Source: Erwinia sp. JUb26
Lineage (GTDB): Bacteria > Pseudomonadota > Gammaproteobacteria > Enterobacterales > Enterobacteriaceae
Direction: 5' to 3'
DNA: 64,000 nt
Assembly (NCBI RefSeq): GCF_003751505.1
Contig: NZ_RJVB01000010.1
Location: forward strand, 149,454 to 213,453
How positions within the stretch are numbered: position 1 is the first letter of the stretch; the number at the start of each line of letters is the position of its first letter. Below, in pieces: positions 35,231 to 47,309 of this stretch. A program made the position numbers and the translations under genes. Below the pieces are notes generated by a model, which was not told the DNA's origin, made no database searches, and saw nothing but the letters and a program-made list of their open reading frames with translations.

Positions 35231-35344
35231 AATGTTCCAAACCGATTTCAGGACTTCGGATTGTCCTGAGAGAGTTAAAAAGCGTCAAGGCCAGATTTGT
35301 ATAAGAATGCATAGCGGCGAGAGATTAAGCGCCCCACAGGCGAA

Positions 35345-35364
35345 CACTGTATAAATAAACATGC
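35345..35364 (+). promoter_or_regulatory. Probable LexA box upstream of polB
   Basis: CACTGTATAAATAAACATGC contains CTGT-N8-ACAT, one base off the SOS consensus CTGT-N8-ACAG. It lies 36 bases before the polB start. E. coli polB (dinA) is LexA-controlled from the same position. Confidence 0.7.
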
Positions 35365-35399
35365 TATTATAGCGTAATGAACAGCATGATGAGGTCAGG

Positions 35400-37763
35400 G
35401 TGAATAACGCACAAGCAGGCTTTCTGTTAACCCGCCACTGGCGCGATACGCCGTCAGGCAGCGAAGTCACCCTGTGGCTGGCCACCGACAGCGGCCCGCA
35501 GTGCGTGGTGCTGCCGCCGCAGGAGTCGGTTGCCTTTCTCCCCGCCGAACAGCAGGCTGCCGCCAGCGCACTGTTGGTGGGTGAGCGCGACTGGCGTTTT
35601 GGCCCGCTTAATCTGAAAGATTTCCGCCAGCGTCCGGTCGTCGGCCTGTACTGCAAACAGCATCGCCAGTTGATTAAGCTGGAAAAGCTGCTGCGCGAGA
35701 ACGGCATTGCCCTGTTTGAGGCGGATGTGCGCCCGCCGGAGCGCTTTCTGATGGAGCGCTTTATTACTGCCGCCGTCTGGTTCAGCGGTCAGCCCGCCGG
35801 TGCCCGGCTGGTGAATACCCGCTTAAAGCCCCACCCCGACTATAGCCCGCCGCTGAAGTGGGTATCACTGGATATTGAGACTACACAACACGGTGAACTT
35901 TACTGCATCGGCCTTGAGGGCTGCGGTCAGCGCGATGTGTATATGCTTGGCCCGGAGAACGGCGACGCCAGCCAGCTCGACTTTAATCTGGAATACGTTT
36001 CCAGCCGCCCGCAGCTGCTGGAAAAACTCAACGACTGGTTTGCCCGCCACGATCCCGACGTGCTGATCGGCTGGAACGTGGTGCAGTTCGATCTGCGGGT
36101 GCTGCAAAAGCACGCCGACCGCTACGGCATTCCGCTGCGCCTGGGGCGTGGCAGCAGTAACGTGCTGGAGTGGCGCGAGCACGGCTTCAAGCCCGGCGTA
36201 TTCTTCGCCCAGGCCAGCGGGCGGCTCATTATCGACGGCATCGAAGCGCTGAAATCCGCCTTCTGGAACTTCGACTCCTTCAGCCTGGAGGCCGTTTCCC
36301 GCGAGCTGCTCGGCGAGGGCAAGGCGATTAACAATCCCTGGCAGCGCATGGAGGAGATCAACCAGCGTTTTGCCGAAGATAAACCGGCGCTGGCGCACTA
36401 CAACCTCAAGGACTGCGAGCTGGTCACGCGCATTTTCCAGCACACCGATCTGATGCCGTTTTTGCTGGAACGCGCGTCGGTCAACGGTCTGGCGGTGGAT
36501 CGCCACGGCGGCTCGGTAGCGGCCTTCGGCCATCTCTATCTGCCGCGTATGCACCGCGCCGGCTTCGTTGCGCCTAACCTCGGCGAGATAGCTCCGGAGG
36601 CCAGCCCCGGCGGCTACGTCATGGACTCGCGCCCCGGCCTGTACGATTCTGTGCTGGTACTGGACTATAAAAGCCTGTACCCGTCAATTATCCGCACCTT
36701 CCTGATCGACCCGGTGGGCCTGGTCGAGGGCATGGCGCATCCCGGCGATGCGGATTCCGTGCCCGGCTTTCGCGGCGCGCGCTTCTCCCGCAGCAATCAC
36801 TGCCTGCCAGACATCGTCAGCCAGATTTGGGCGGGCCGCGAGGCGGCAAAAAAACAGGGCAACAAACCGCTGTCACAGGCGCTGAAAATCATTATGAATG
36901 CGTTTTACGGCGTGCTGGGCACCAGCGCCTGCCGCTTCTTCGATCCGCGCCTCGCCTCCTCCATTACCCTGCGCGGCCACGAGATCATGCGTCAGACCCG
37001 TGAGCTGATCGAAGCGGAAGGCTATGACGTCATCTACGGCGATACCGATTCGACCTTCGTCTGGCTGAAATCACCACATGATGAACAACAGGCCGGCGCC
37101 ATTGGCCAGCGGCTGGTGGAGAAAGTGAATCAGTGGTGGCAGCAGCATGTGAGTGAGGAATACGGCCTGACCAGCGCGCTGGAGCTGGAGTATGAAACCC
37201 ACTTCAGCCGTTTTCTGATGCCCACCATCCGCGGCGCGGAACAGGGCAGTAAAAAGCGCTATGCCGGCATGGTGAAAAACAGCGGCGGCGAAAAGATGAT
37301 TTTTAAAGGTCTGGAAACGGTTCGCACCGACTGGACGCCGCTGGCGCAAAAATTCCAGCAGGAGCTGTATCTGAAAATTTTCAAACAGCAGCCCTATCAG
37401 GATTACATTCGCGAAACGGTCAGAAAACTGCTGGACGGTGAGCTGGATGAGCAGCTGGTTTACAGCAAGCGGCTACGCCGGCCGCTCGGTGACTATCAGC
37501 GAAATGTGCCGCCGCACGTACGCGCCGCCCGCATTGCCGACGACGTAAATCAGAAGCTTGGGCACCCGATGCAGTATCAGAACGGCGGCAAGATCCGCTA
37601 TGTGATTGCCACCTCAGGCCCGGAGCCGCTGGAGGCACGCACCACGCCGCTGGACTACGATCACTACCTGACCCGTCAGCTGCAGCCGGTCGCCGATGGC
37701 ATCCTGCCGTTCCTCGAAGATGACTTTGCTGCACTGGTCACCGGACAGCTGGGGCTTTTTTGA
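35400..37763 (+). CDS. polB: DNA polymerase II
   Basis: Family B DNA polymerase induced in the SOS response and used in translesion and restart synthesis. The product is 787 residues (E. coli 783), starting at GTG as in E. coli. The exonuclease motif [13 protein letters not shown] (about residue 155) and [12 protein letters not shown] are followed by the polymerase motifs [25 protein letters not shown] and [11 protein letters not shown]. It ends in GQLGLF, the clamp-binding type of C-terminus. In E. coli araD lies upstream; here yabI does. Confidence 0.97.
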   Translation: MNNAQAGFLLTRHWRDTPSGSEVTLWLATDSGPQCVVLPPQESVAFLPAEQQAAASALLVGERDWRFGPLNLKDFRQRPVVGLYCKQHRQLIKLEKLLRENGIALFEADVRPPERFLMERFITAAVWFSGQPAGARLVNTRLKPHPDYSPPLKWVSLDIETTQHGELYCIGLEGCGQRDVYMLGPENGDASQLDFNLEYVSSRPQLLEKLNDWFARHDPDVLIGWNVVQFDLRVLQKHADRYGIPLRLGRGSSNVLEWREHGFKPGVFFAQASGRLIIDGIEALKSAFWNFDSFSLEAVSRELLGEGKAINNPWQRMEEINQRFAEDKPALAHYNLKDCELVTRIFQHTDLMPFLLERASVNGLAVDRHGGSVAAFGHLYLPRMHRAGFVAPNLGEIAPEASPGGYVMDSRPGLYDSVLVLDYKSLYPSIIRTFLIDPVGLVEGMAHPGDADSVPGFRGARFSRSNHCLPDIVSQIWAGREAAKKQGNKPLSQALKIIMNAFYGVLGTSACRFFDPRLASSITLRGHEIMRQTRELIEAEGYDVIYGDTDSTFVWLKSPHDEQQAGAIGQRLVEKVNQWWQQHVSEEYGLTSALELEYETHFSRFLMPTIRGAEQGSKKRYAGMVKNSGGEKMIFKGLETVRTDWTPLAQKFQQELYLKIFKQQPYQDYIRETVRKLLDGELDEQLVYSKRLRRPLGDYQRNVPPHVRAARIADDVNQKLGHPMQYQNGGKIRYVIATSGPEPLEARTTPLDYDHYLTRQLQPVADGILPFLEDDFAALVTGQLGLF

Positions 37764-37902
37764 CAGGTGACGAACGGGCCACCTTCCAGTACCATAGCGC
37801 CCTTCCTCAAATAACTCGTTCTGACATGCACGCCGGGCAGATTCTGCCGGGGCGTTATACTATTGCCTGAAACTGACTACACGAAAATCGAGCCGAATAT
37901 TT

Positions 37903-40809
37903 ATGCCTTTTACACTTGGTCAACGCTGGATAAGCGATACGGAAAGCGAACTGGGATTAGGAACTGTGGTTGCCGTTGATACCCGAATGGTGACGCTGTT
38001 ATTCCCCGCAACGGGCGAAAATCGCCTTTATGCCAGAAATGATTCGCCTATCACTCGCGTCGTATTTAATCCGGGCGATACCATTACCAGCCACGAGGGC
38101 TGGCAGCTGGAAGTTGACGAAGTGCAAACCAATAACGGCGTGGTGAGTTATTTCGGTACCCGCCTCGACACCGGTGAAACAAACGTACGCCTGAGCGAAG
38201 TGATGCTGGACAGCAAGCTGGTGTTTGGCAAGCCGCAGGATCGCCTGTTCGCCGGGCAGCTTGACCGCATGGACCGCTTTGCGCTGCGCTTCCGCGCGCG
38301 CAAATACCAGAGCGAGCAATACCGCCTGGCGACCAGCGGCCTGCGCGGGATGCGCACCAGCCTGATCCCACACCAGCTGCATATTGCCCACGATGTGGGT
38401 CGCCGCCATGCGCCGCGCGTGCTGCTGGCGGATGAGGTGGGGTTAGGGAAAACCATCGAAGCCGGTATGATCATCCACCAGCAGCTGCTGGCAGGCCGCG
38501 CCGAACGCATCCTGATCGTGGTGCCGGAAACCCTACAGCATCAGTGGCTGGTCGAAATGCTGCGCCGCTTTAACCTGCGCTTCGCGCTGTTTGACGATGC
38601 GCGCTATGCCGAAGCCCAGCTCGACAGCGATAACCCGTTTGATACCGAGCAGATGATTATCTGTTCGCTGGACTTCGTGCGCCGCAATAAACAGCGTCTT
38701 GAGAAGCTGGCCGATGCCGAATGGGATCTGATGGTGGTTGATGAAGCCCATCACCTCGTGTGGTCAGAAGACGCCCCAAGCCGTGAATATCAGGTGATTG
38801 AGCAGCTGGCCGAGCATATCCCGGGCGTGCTGCTACTGACCGCCACGCCGGAACAGCTGGGCATGGAGAGCCACTTCGCCCGTCTGCGCCTGCTGGACCC
38901 GAACCGCTTCCATGATTTCGCGCAGTTTGCCGAAGAGCAGAAGCACTTCCGCCCGATCGCCGATGCGGTATCGATGCTGCTGGCAGATAAAACCATCGGC
39001 AACGCTGAGATGAACCTGATCAACGACCTGATGGGCGAGCAGGATATCGAGCCACTGCTGCAGGTTGCCAACAGCGATCGCGAAGGCAAGCAGGCCGCCC
39101 GCAAAGAGCTGATCAGCATGCTGATGGACCGCCACGGCACCAGCCGCGTACTGTTCCGTAACACCCGTAACGGTGTGAAAGGCTTCCCGAAACGCGAACT
39201 GCATCAAATTCGCCTGCCGCTGCCAACCCAGTATCAGACGGCGATTAAAGTGTCCGGCATTATGGGCGCGCGCAAATCCGCCGACGAACGCGCCCGCGAT
39301 ATGCTGTATCCGGAGCAGATTTATCAGGAATTTGAAGGCGACAGCGGCACCTGGTGGAACTTCGACCCGCGCGTTGAATGGCTGATGGGCTACCTCACCA
39401 GCAACCGCGACCAGAAAGTGCTGGTGATCTGTGCCAAAGCCGCCACCGCGCTGCAGCTGGAGCAGGTGCTGCGCGAGCGTGAAGGTATTCGCGCCGCCGT
39501 CTTCCACGAAGGCCTGTCGATTATTGAACGTGACCGCGCGGCGGCCTGGTTTGCCTCCGAAGAGGACGGCGCTCAGGTTCTGCTGTGCTCCGAAATCGGT
39601 TCAGAAGGCCGTAACTTCCAGTTCGCCAGCAAGCTGGTGATGTTCGATCTGCCGTTTAACCCGGATCTGCTGGAGCAGCGTATCGGCCGTCTGGACCGTA
39701 TCGGTCAGGCGCACGACATCGAGATCCACGTTCCCTACCTGGAAAAAACCGCCCAGTCGGTGCTGGTGAAGTGGTATCACGAAGGGCTGGATGCGTTTGA
39801 GCACACCTGCCCGACCGGTCGCACCATTTATGACAGTGCCTATGATCCGCTGATCGCCTATCTGGCCTCACCGGAAAATCAGGATGGCATGGATGACTTT
39901 ATCCACGAATGCCGCAAGCAGCACGACGCGCTGAAATCCCAGCTGGAGCAGGGCCGCGATCGCCTGCTGGAGCTCAACTCCAACGGCGGCGAGCAGGCGC
40001 AGGCGCTGGCCGACCTGATTTCCGAGCAGGATAATGACGTTGAGCTGGTTAACTTCGCGCTGAACCTGTTCGACATCGTCGGTATCAATCAGGAAGACCG
40101 CAGCGACAACCTGATCGTGCTGACCCCGGGCGATCATATGCTGGTGCCGGACTTCCCAGGGCTGCCGGAAGACGGCTGCACCATCACCTTTGACCGCAAC
40201 CAGGCGCTGTCGCGTGAAGATGCACAGTACGTCAGCTGGGAGCATCCGATCATCCGCAACGGCCTGGATCTGATCCTCTCCGGCGATACCGGCAGCTGCG
40301 CGCTGTCGCTGCTGAAGAACAAGGCGCTGCCCGTCGGCACCCTGCTGCTGGAGCTGATCTACGTAGTGGAAGCCCAGGCGCCTAAGCATCTGCAGCTGAC
40401 CCGCTTCCTGCCGCCAACGCCGGTGCGTATGCTGGTTGACAGCAAAGGCAACAACCTCGCCAGCAAGGTGGAGTTCGAAAGCTTTAACCGCCAGTTGAAC
40501 GCGGTGAACCGCCATACCGGCAGCAAGCTGGTAAACGCGGTGCAGCAGAACGTGCACGAGATCATCAAGCTTTCTGAAGAGCAGGCCGAAGTGGAAGCGC
40601 GCAAGCTGATCGATGCCGCCCGGGTAGAAGCGAACGAGAAGCTGAGCGCCGAACTGTCGCGTCTGGAAGCGCTGAGCGCGGTCAATCCGAATATCCGTCA
40701 GGATGAGATTGATGCGCTGGAAAGCAATCGTGAGCAGGTGCTGGCGAATCTGGATCAGGCCGGCTGGCGTCTGGACGCGTTGCGTCTGATCGTTGTCACC
40801 CACCAGTAA
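37903..40809 (+). CDS. rapA: RNA polymerase-associated helicase protein RapA
   Basis: SWI2/SNF2-family ATPase that binds core RNA polymerase and promotes its recycling. The product is 968 residues, exactly as in E. coli. Two N-terminal Tudor-like domains (about 1-107) are followed by the ATPase: Walker [20 protein letters not shown] box [10 protein letters not shown], motif [20 protein letters not shown], and the C-terminal helicase lobe with [20 protein letters not shown] and [11 protein letters not shown]. It stands alone between polB and rluA. Confidence 0.97.
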   Translation: MPFTLGQRWISDTESELGLGTVVAVDTRMVTLLFPATGENRLYARNDSPITRVVFNPGDTITSHEGWQLEVDEVQTNNGVVSYFGTRLDTGETNVRLSEVMLDSKLVFGKPQDRLFAGQLDRMDRFALRFRARKYQSEQYRLATSGLRGMRTSLIPHQLHIAHDVGRRHAPRVLLADEVGLGKTIEAGMIIHQQLLAGRAERILIVVPETLQHQWLVEMLRRFNLRFALFDDARYAEAQLDSDNPFDTEQMIICSLDFVRRNKQRLEKLADAEWDLMVVDEAHHLVWSEDAPSREYQVIEQLAEHIPGVLLLTATPEQLGMESHFARLRLLDPNRFHDFAQFAEEQKHFRPIADAVSMLLADKTIGNAEMNLINDLMGEQDIEPLLQVANSDREGKQAARKELISMLMDRHGTSRVLFRNTRNGVKGFPKRELHQIRLPLPTQYQTAIKVSGIMGARKSADERARDMLYPEQIYQEFEGDSGTWWNFDPRVEWLMGYLTSNRDQKVLVICAKAATALQLEQVLREREGIRAAVFHEGLSIIERDRAAAWFASEEDGAQVLLCSEIGSEGRNFQFASKLVMFDLPFNPDLLEQRIGRLDRIGQAHDIEIHVPYLEKTAQSVLVKWYHEGLDAFEHTCPTGRTIYDSAYDPLIAYLASPENQDGMDDFIHECRKQHDALKSQLEQGRDRLLELNSNGGEQAQALADLISEQDNDVELVNFALNLFDIVGINQEDRSDNLIVLTPGDHMLVPDFPGLPEDGCTITFDRNQALSREDAQYVSWEHPIIRNGLDLILSGDTGSCALSLLKNKALPVGTLLLELIYVVEAQAPKHLQLTRFLPPTPVRMLVDSKGNNLASKVEFESFNRQLNAVNRHTGSKLVNAVQQNVHEIIKLSEEQAEVEARKLIDAARVEANEKLSAELSRLEALSAVNPNIRQDEIDALESNREQVLANLDQAGWRLDALRLIVVTHQ

Positions 40810-40820
40810 GTCAAAAGAGC

Positions 40821-40839
40821 GGGCCAGCCCGGCTGGCCC
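40821..40839. other. GC-rich perfect hairpin between rapA and rluA
   Basis: GGGCCAGCC, one base, GGCTGGCCC: a 9-bp inverted repeat 11 bases after the rapA stop and before rluA. There is no T run, so it is not a typical terminator. It could stabilise the rapA 3' end or cause pausing. Confidence 0.5.
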
Positions 40840-40850
40840 CAGGCAGAGAA

Positions 40851-41510
40851 ATGATGATGGAACCCTACAACCCGCCGCTTGAGCCCTGGCTACATATTCT
40901 CTACCAGGATCAGCATATTATGGTGGTGAATAAGCCCAGCGGCCTGCTGTCGGTTCCCGGACGCCTGGAGGAACACAAGGACAGCGTGATGACGCGCGTC
41001 CAGCGTGATTTCCCGGCGGCAGAATCCGTGCATCGCCTGGATATGGCCACCAGCGGTGTGATCGTCGTGGCGCTTAACAAGGACGCAGAACGTGAGCTGA
41101 AGCGCCAGTTCCGCGAACGCGAGCCGCAGAAAACCTACGTCGCCCGCGTCTGGGGGCATCCGCAGCCGGAAAGCGGCCTGGTGGATCTGCCGCTGATTTG
41201 CGACTGGCCTAACCGGCCTAAGCAGAAGGTGTGTTTTGAAACCGGAAAATCGGCGCAGACCGAGTATCAGGTGCTGGACTATGCTGCCGACAACAGCGCG
41301 CGCGTGCAGTTAAAACCGATTACCGGGCGCTCCCACCAGCTGCGCGTGCATATGCTGGCGCTGGGGCACCCAATACTCGGCGATCGCTTCTACGCGCACG
41401 ACGAGGCCAGAGAGATGGCCCCCCGCCTGCAGCTGCATGCGGAGAGCCTGAGCATCACGCATCCGCAGTTCGGCACGCCGATGACCTTCCGCCAGCCCGC
41501 CGATTTTTGA
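40851..41510 (+). CDS. rluA: Dual-specificity pseudouridine synthase RluA
   Basis: Makes pseudouridine at 746 in 23S rRNA and 32 in several tRNAs. The product is 219 residues, as in E. coli. The catalytic motif is HRLDMATSG with Asp64. NKPSGLLSVPGR near the N-terminus and KPITGRSHQLRVHMLALGHPILGD near the C-terminus are family signatures; the length fits a RluA without an S4 domain. It follows rapA by 41 bp and is convergent with djlA. Confidence 0.97.
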   Translation: MMMEPYNPPLEPWLHILYQDQHIMVVNKPSGLLSVPGRLEEHKDSVMTRVQRDFPAAESVHRLDMATSGVIVVALNKDAERELKRQFREREPQKTYVARVWGHPQPESGLVDLPLICDWPNRPKQKVCFETGKSAQTEYQVLDYAADNSARVQLKPITGRSHQLRVHMLALGHPILGDRFYAHDEAREMAPRLQLHAESLSITHPQFGTPMTFRQPADF

Positions 41511-41553
41511 TGCGGAGTACGTGAGGATTTTTAACACCGCCCAGGCCTGAAAA

Positions 41554-42378
41554 CTACTTAAATCCTTTCTCGCGCTTGATCAGGTCGTACGCGGCCTGAA
41601 TTTCCTGCGCTTTCTGCTTGGCCATTTCCATCATCTGCGGCGGTAATCCTTTGGCCACCAGCTTGTCGGGATGATGCTCGCTCATCAGCTTGCGGTAGGC
41701 GCGCTTGATAGTGGTGGCGTCATCGCTGCTCTTCACCCCGAGTACACTACAGGCATCGTCCAGCGTCGGCCCACGGCTGCCGGGTGCGTAACCGCCCTGT
41801 GACGAACCGCCGCCCTGGTAACCACCGCCGCCAAACTGCTGGCCGCTTTCCATCATGCGTAAGAACTGATCGAACTGAACGCGGGAAATCCCCAGTTCTT
41901 CTGCAATCACGTACAGGACCTGACGCTCGTTGGGATGCAATGAACCGTCGGCAAACGCCGCCTGAATCTGAATTTCCAGAAACATGCGAATCAAATCAAA
42001 GCGGCCAAAGCAGGCGCTGCGCAGTTCGCGAAGCTTATCCCTTAACGGATAATCGCCCTCTTTGCCTTCGCGAAAGGCACGCTGTGCGGCGGTGCGCGCT
42101 TCGCCATGTAGCTGCATGCGATCCATCAGCAACGAAGCCATCTGGATATCCGCGTCGGTCACCCGCCCTTTTGACTTGGTCAGATGCCCCATAACCTGGA
42201 AGGTGGTGCGGAAGAACAGCGCCTGGCGGGTCTGCTGATTCGCAAAATATCCCTGCTGCCGGGTCGCGCTCGCGCGGTCAACCAGATGGCCAACCAGCAG
42301 ACCGATCACCAGTCCCCAAAACCCCGCGCCGGATAACAAACCCAGCACAAGACCCAATACTTTTCCCCAATAGCGCAT
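41554..42378 (-). CDS. djlA: DnaJ-like membrane chaperone DjlA
   Basis: Inner-membrane co-chaperone that stimulates DnaK; overproduction in E. coli activates the Rcs capsule pathway. The product is 274 residues (E. coli 271). There is a Gly-rich N-terminal membrane segment (about 7-30), a TerB-like helical domain (about 55-180), a Gly/Gln-rich linker (about 185-205), and a C-terminal J domain with the HPD motif in SEHHPDKL. Divergent from lptD. Confidence 0.96.
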   Translation of the reverse strand: MRYWGKVLGLVLGLLSGAGFWGLVIGLLVGHLVDRASATRQQGYFANQQTRQALFFRTTFQVMGHLTKSKGRVTDADIQMASLLMDRMQLHGEARTAAQRAFREGKEGDYPLRDKLRELRSACFGRFDLIRMFLEIQIQAAFADGSLHPNERQVLYVIAEELGISRVQFDQFLRMMESGQQFGGGGYQGGGSSQGGYAPGSRGPTLDDACSVLGVKSSDDATTIKRAYRKLMSEHHPDKLVAKGLPPQMMEMAKQKAQEIQAAYDLIKREKGFK

Positions 42379-42636
42379 ATACTCCTCAATTCGCCATGCT
42401 GAAGGCTAAAAATTGCATTATCATACCTGTCATTCACCCCATAGCCTATTGGCAACACGGTCAAACAACCAGAAGTATCCCTGTTTGGTTGAAGCGGACA
42501 GACAAAGAGTTAACGTAAGCGAGCGGCCGCCCTCCTGAAAGATGGTGGGTATGACTGGCGCAATCCAGTTGAGTACGTTAGTCTCTGACGGTTTGTCGGC
42601 ATGATGCCAGTGACCACGGAATTTTCGATACCGCGT
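42379..42636. other. djlA-lptD divergent intergenic region
   Basis: About 258 bp that should hold promoters for both genes. In E. coli lptD is partly sigma-E dependent, but I could not identify a convincing sigma-E or sigma-70 promoter by eye. No repeat. Confidence 0.4.
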
Positions 42637-44976
42637 ATGAAAAAAAGTCTACCTACATTGCTGGCAACCCTAATCGGTTCAGCGCTGTACAGCCAGCAAG
42701 GACTGGCCGATGACCTCGCATCTCAATGTATGCTGGGTGTACCTAGTTACGACCGTCCTCTGGTACAGGGGAAAACCAACGAACTGCCGGTCACCATTGA
42801 TGCCGACAAAGCACAGGGAAACTACCCGGATAACGCGGTATTCACCGGTAACGTCGATATTCAGCAGGGCAACAGCCGCCTGCAGTCCGACGAAGTTCAG
42901 CTGCACCAGAAAACGGTGCAGGGGCAGACCACGCCAACCCGCACCGTGGATGCGCTCGGTAACGTGCGCTATGACGATAATCAGGTGATCCTGAAAGGTC
43001 CAAAAGCCTGGTCAAATCTGAATACTAAAGACACCAACGTCTGGAACGGCAACTACCAGATGGTGGGCCGTCAGGGGCGCGGCGATGCCGATCAGATGAA
43101 GCTGCGCGGTGAGAACCGCTACACCATTCTGGAAAACGGCACCTTTACGTCTTGCCTTCCGGGCCAGAACAGCTGGAGCGTGGTGGGTTCAGAAGTGATC
43201 CACGATCGCGAAGAACAGCTGGCTGAGATCTGGAACGCCCGCTTTAAGATCGGCCCGGTCCCGGTGTTCTACAGCCCTTACCTGCAGCTGCCGGTGGGCG
43301 ATAAACGCCGCTCAGGCTTCCTGATCCCAAATGCAAAATACGGCAGCAGCAGCGGCTTTGAATTTATGCTGCCGTACTACTGGAATATCGCGCCGCAGGC
43401 CGATGCCACGCTGACGCCGCACTACATCAGCCGCCGTGGTATGCAGTGGCAGAATGAATTCCGCTATCTGACCGGTGTGGGCACCGGCCTGATGGAATTC
43501 GACTACATGAACTCCGATGACGTTTACAATCGTGAGCATGCGGACGATAAAGATTCGAACCGCTGGCTGTTCCACTGGCGCCATTCCGGCGTTTACGAGC
43601 AGAACTGGCGCTTCAACGCAGACTACACCAAAGTCAGCGACCCGTATTACTTTACCGACCTCGACTCCACCTACGGTTCTACCACCGACGGCTACGTGAC
43701 GCAGAAATTCAGCGTGGGCTATGCGGAAAAGAACTGGGATGCCACGCTGTCGACCAAACAGTTCCAGATCTTCTCGACCAACTCCACGCGTAATATCTAC
43801 CGCGCGGAGCCGCAGTTTGACTTCAACTACTACAAAAATGATATCGGTCCGTTCGATACGCATGTCTACGCGCAGGCGGTGAAGTTCACCAACGTCAACG
43901 GTGAATATCCCGACGCCACGCGTTTACATCTGGAACCGACCATCGGTCTGCCGCTGTCTAACCGCTGGGGCAGCCTGAATACCGAAGCCAAACTGCTGGC
44001 CACCCACTACGAGCAGAATGACGTCGATTATTTTAACTCGCTGAGCCAGAACAAAGACAACCAGCTGAAAAACTCGGTTAACCGCGTCATGCCGCAGTTT
44101 AAGATCGACGGCAAGATGGTCTTTGACCGCGATATGAACTGGTCGCCGGGCTACACGCAGACGCTGGAACCGCGGATGCAGTACCTGTATATCCCGTATC
44201 GCGACCAGAGCAACATCAACGCCTATGACTCCACGCTGCTGCAAAGCGACTACACCGGCCTGTTCCGCGACAAGACCTACAGCGGCCTGGATCGCATCGC
44301 GTCGGCTAACCAGCTGACCACCGGTGTGACTACGCGAATTTTTGATAACGATCTGGTTGAACGTTTTAACGCTTCCATTGGTCAAATCTACTCGTTTACC
44401 CCGGCACGCACCGGATTAAACTATACGGATGATGACGATCGAGGCAGCCTGGTGTGGGCCGGCGATACCTACTGGAAAATCAGCGATCGTTGGGCAGCGC
44501 GCGGTGGACTGCAGTATGACACCCGTCTGGACAACGTTTCACAGGGTAACGCCGTGCTGGAATGGCGTCGGGATGCTGACCGCATGGTGCAGCTGAACTA
44601 CCGCTATACCAGCGAAGAGTATATTCAGCAAACGCTGACTCAGTATACTAACCCGCTGTACCAGGAAGGTATTTCTCAGGTGGGTGCCACAGCAAGCTGG
44701 CCTATTGCTGATGCCTGGTCCGTAGTCGGTGCGTGGTATTACGATACCAAAGCGAATCAGCCAGCCGATCAGCTGGTGGGCATTCAGTACAGCTCATGCT
44801 GCTATGCGATTCGCCTCGGTTATGAACGTAAAATCACCAGCTGGGAAGACGACAGCAGTAAGTATGATAATAAAGTCTCGTTCAACATTGAGCTGCGTGG
44901 CCTCAGCCCGAGTTATGGCTTAGGTACCGGTCAAATGCTGCGTCAGGGCATCCTGCCTTATCAACGCGCTTTCTGA
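42637..44976 (+). CDS. lptD: LPS assembly outer membrane protein LptD
   Basis: Outer-membrane barrel that inserts lipopolysaccharide together with LptE. I start at [17 protein letters not shown], which gives 779 residues (E. coli 784) and a signal peptide ending at QQGLA. Two ATGs 11 and 12 codons upstream are possible but would spoil the signal peptide. The N-terminal OstA jellyroll (about 40-200) precedes the beta barrel. The four disulfide cysteines are in place: Cys31, the Cys of TFTSCLPG, and the CC pair of YSSCCYAI. First gene of lptD-surA-pdxA-rsmA-apaG-apaH. Confidence 0.97.
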   Translation: MKKSLPTLLATLIGSALYSQQGLADDLASQCMLGVPSYDRPLVQGKTNELPVTIDADKAQGNYPDNAVFTGNVDIQQGNSRLQSDEVQLHQKTVQGQTTPTRTVDALGNVRYDDNQVILKGPKAWSNLNTKDTNVWNGNYQMVGRQGRGDADQMKLRGENRYTILENGTFTSCLPGQNSWSVVGSEVIHDREEQLAEIWNARFKIGPVPVFYSPYLQLPVGDKRRSGFLIPNAKYGSSSGFEFMLPYYWNIAPQADATLTPHYISRRGMQWQNEFRYLTGVGTGLMEFDYMNSDDVYNREHADDKDSNRWLFHWRHSGVYEQNWRFNADYTKVSDPYYFTDLDSTYGSTTDGYVTQKFSVGYAEKNWDATLSTKQFQIFSTNSTRNIYRAEPQFDFNYYKNDIGPFDTHVYAQAVKFTNVNGEYPDATRLHLEPTIGLPLSNRWGSLNTEAKLLATHYEQNDVDYFNSLSQNKDNQLKNSVNRVMPQFKIDGKMVFDRDMNWSPGYTQTLEPRMQYLYIPYRDQSNINAYDSTLLQSDYTGLFRDKTYSGLDRIASANQLTTGVTTRIFDNDLVERFNASIGQIYSFTPARTGLNYTDDDDRGSLVWAGDTYWKISDRWAARGGLQYDTRLDNVSQGNAVLEWRRDADRMVQLNYRYTSEEYIQQTLTQYTNPLYQEGISQVGATASWPIADAWSVVGAWYYDTKANQPADQLVGIQYSSCCYAIRLGYERKITSWEDDSSKYDNKVSFNIELRGLSPSYGLGTGQMLRQGILPYQRAF

Positions 44977-45031
44977 TGTTGTAATGTTTGATATGCCAAC
45001 CCGCATTGCGGATAGGAAGAATGGAAAAAGT

Positions 45032-46327
45032 ATGAAGAACTGGAGAATGCTGATCCTCGGTGCAGCTCTGACAGCCAGCACCGCGTTCGCAGCCCCGCAG
45101 GTAGTTGATAAAGTCGCTGCTGTTGTTAACAACGGCGTAGTCTTAGAAAGTGATGTGGACGGCATGATGCAGTCCGTTAAAGGTCAGGCACAGCAGGCAG
45201 GACAGCAGCTACCCGATGACAAAACGTTACGCCATCAGATTATTGAACGTCTGATTATGGATAACATTCTCCTGCAGATGGCTAAACAGGCGGGCGTGCA
45301 GATCAGCGATGCCCAGCTGGACCAGGCCATTGGCAATATCGCCGCACAGAATAAAATGAGCGCCGATCAGCTGCGTAGCCGTCTGGCTTATGACGGCATC
45401 AACTACGCCACCTATCGTGAGCAGATCCGCAAAGAGATGCTGACCTCTGAAGTGCGCAATAACGAAGTGCGCCGCCGTGTGACCATTCTGCCGCAGGAAG
45501 TTGATTCCCTGGCAACGCAGATGGCCGCGCAGAACGACGCGGGCACCGAGCTGAACCTCAGCCACATTCTGCTGCCGCTGCCGGAAAATCCGTCCCAGCA
45601 GCAGGTTGACGAGCAGGAAGCCCTGGCGCGTAAGCTGGTTGAAGAAGCTAAGGGTGGCGCTGACTTCGGCAAAATGGCCATCACCTACTCCGCCGATCCT
45701 CAGGCGCTGAAGGGCGGTAACATGGGCTGGGGCCGTATTCAAGAGCTGCCTTCCCTGTTTGGTCAGGCGCTGATCACCGCGAAGAAAGGCGACGTTATCG
45801 GCCCAATCCGTTCCGGTGTCGGCTTCCATATCCTTAAAGTGAACGACATGCGCGGCGACAGCCAGAGCATTTCCGTTACCGAAGTGCATGCCCGCCATAT
45901 TCTGCTGAAGCCATCGCCGATTATGACCGACGACCAGGCGCGCCAGAAGCTGCAGGAAGTGGCTAACGAAATCAACAGCGGCAAGCTGACCTTTGCAAAT
46001 GCGGCGAAACAGCTGTCGCAGGATCCGGGTTCGGCGAATCAGGGCGGCGATCTGGGCTGGGCTTCTCCGGAAACCTTCGACCCGGCCTTCCGTGATGCGC
46101 TGCTGCGTCTGCAAAAAGGCCAAATGAGCGCCCCGGTTCACTCCTCCTTCGGCTGGCATTTAATCCAGCTGCTGGACACACGCCAGGTTGATAAAACCGA
46201 CGCGGCGAAGAAAGAGCGAGCTTACCGCCTGCTGTTCAACCGTAAGTTTGCGGAAGAAGCGCAGACCTGGATGCAGGAAGAGCGCGCCGCTGCCTACGTG
46301 AAGATTCTCGATGCCAATGCGCAATAA
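45032..46327 (+). CDS. surA: Periplasmic chaperone and peptidyl-prolyl isomerase SurA
   Basis: Chaperone that carries unfolded outer-membrane proteins, LptD among them, to the BAM complex. I start at [16 protein letters not shown] (431 residues; E. coli 428), with a signal peptide cleaved after AFA. The upstream in-frame ATG adds 16 unsupported residues. Domains: N-terminal chaperone core (about 21-170), parvulin 1 around [15 protein letters not shown] and GVGFHILKV, parvulin 2 around [12 protein letters not shown] and [12 protein letters not shown], and a C-terminal helix. The end overlaps pdxA by about 11 bases. Confidence 0.97.
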   Translation: MKNWRMLILGAALTASTAFAAPQVVDKVAAVVNNGVVLESDVDGMMQSVKGQAQQAGQQLPDDKTLRHQIIERLIMDNILLQMAKQAGVQISDAQLDQAIGNIAAQNKMSADQLRSRLAYDGINYATYREQIRKEMLTSEVRNNEVRRRVTILPQEVDSLATQMAAQNDAGTELNLSHILLPLPENPSQQQVDEQEALARKLVEEAKGGADFGKMAITYSADPQALKGGNMGWGRIQELPSLFGQALITAKKGDVIGPIRSGVGFHILKVNDMRGDSQSISVTEVHARHILLKPSPIMTDDQARQKLQEVANEINSGKLTFANAAKQLSQDPGSANQGGDLGWASPETFDPAFRDALLRLQKGQMSAPVHSSFGWHLIQLLDTRQVDKTDAAKKERAYRLLFNRKFAEEAQTWMQEERAAAYVKILDANAQ

Positions 46328-47309
46328 CCTTCGCGTCGTTATCACTCCCGGCGAACCCGCCGGGATTGGTCCCGATTTAATCGTTCAGCTGGCCCAGCAG
46401 GCCTGGCCGGTTGAACTGGTTATCTGTGCCGACTCCGAGCTGCTGCGCACCCGCGCGGCAGCTTTGCATTTACCCCTGACCCTGCGTGAATACCAGCCGG
46501 ACACGCCCGCTCAGCCGCAAAGCGCGGGTACGCTGACGGTATTACCCCTGCCGCTGGCGCAGGCGGTAACCGCCGGTGAGCTGTGTGTGGACAACAGCCA
46601 TTACGTGCTGGCCTCCCTCGCCCGCGCCTGTGACGGCTGCCTTAGTGGTGAATTTGCCGCGCTAATCACCGGCCCGGTGCACAAGGGCGTGATTAACGAT
46701 GCCGGGATCCCGTTCAGCGGCCATACCGAATTCTTTGCCGAACGCGCGGGCTGCGATCGCGTGGTAATGATGCTGGCAACGGAAGAGCTGCGTGTGGCGC
46801 TGGCAACCACGCACCTGCCGCTGAAGGATGTGTCCGCCGCGATTACCCGCGAAAGCCTGCACGAAGTGATCACGATCCTGCATGCCGACCTGCAAAGTAA
46901 GTTTGGCAGCCGCGAGCCGCATATCCTGGTCTGCGGGCTGAATCCCCACGCCGGAGAAGGCGGCCATATGGGTCGCGAAGAAATTGATACCATTATCCCG
47001 GCGCTGGACGAACTGCGCCAGCGTGGGATTAACCTGACCGGCCCGCTTCCTGCCGACACGCTGTTCCAGCCTAAATATCTGCAACAGGCGGACGCCGTGC
47101 TCGCGATGTATCACGATCAGGGCCTTCCGGTGCTAAAATATCAGGGCTTTGGCCGCGCGGTGAACATCACCCTCGGTCTGCCATTTATCCGCACGTCTGT
47201 CGATCACGGTACAGCTCTTGAGCTGGCCGGGAGCGGTCAGGCCGATGCGGGCAGCTTTAAAACGGCGCTTAACCTCGCCATCACCATGATTAAGAGCAGT
47301 AATGAATAA
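46317..47309 (+). CDS. pdxA: 4-hydroxythreonine-4-phosphate dehydrogenase
   Basis: NAD-dependent enzyme of pyridoxal 5'-phosphate synthesis. I use the ATG at 46317, [20 protein letters not shown], which puts the same number of residues before VVITPGEP as E. coli PdxA and gives 330 residues (E. coli 329). An ATG two codons upstream at 46311 is an alternative. The metal-binding His regions [16 protein letters not shown] and [12 protein letters not shown], and [14 protein letters not shown], are present. It overlaps surA at the start and rsmA at the end (8 bases). Confidence 0.96.
   Translation: MRNNLRVVITPGEPAGIGPDLIVQLAQQAWPVELVICADSELLRTRAAALHLPLTLREYQPDTPAQPQSAGTLTVLPLPLAQAVTAGELCVDNSHYVLASLARACDGCLSGEFAALITGPVHKGVINDAGIPFSGHTEFFAERAGCDRVVMMLATEELRVALATTHLPLKDVSAAITRESLHEVITILHADLQSKFGSREPHILVCGLNPHAGEGGHMGREEIDTIIPALDELRQRGINLTGPLPADTLFQPKYLQQADAVLAMYHDQGLPVLKYQGFGRAVNITLGLPFIRTSVDHGTALELAGSGQADAGSFKTALNLAITMIKSSNE

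Noticed and set aside
39868..40803. 311-codon minus-strand frame antisense to rapA
   Set aside because: Shadow of the intact 968-residue RapA frame; Gln/His/Arg-rich and without motifs.
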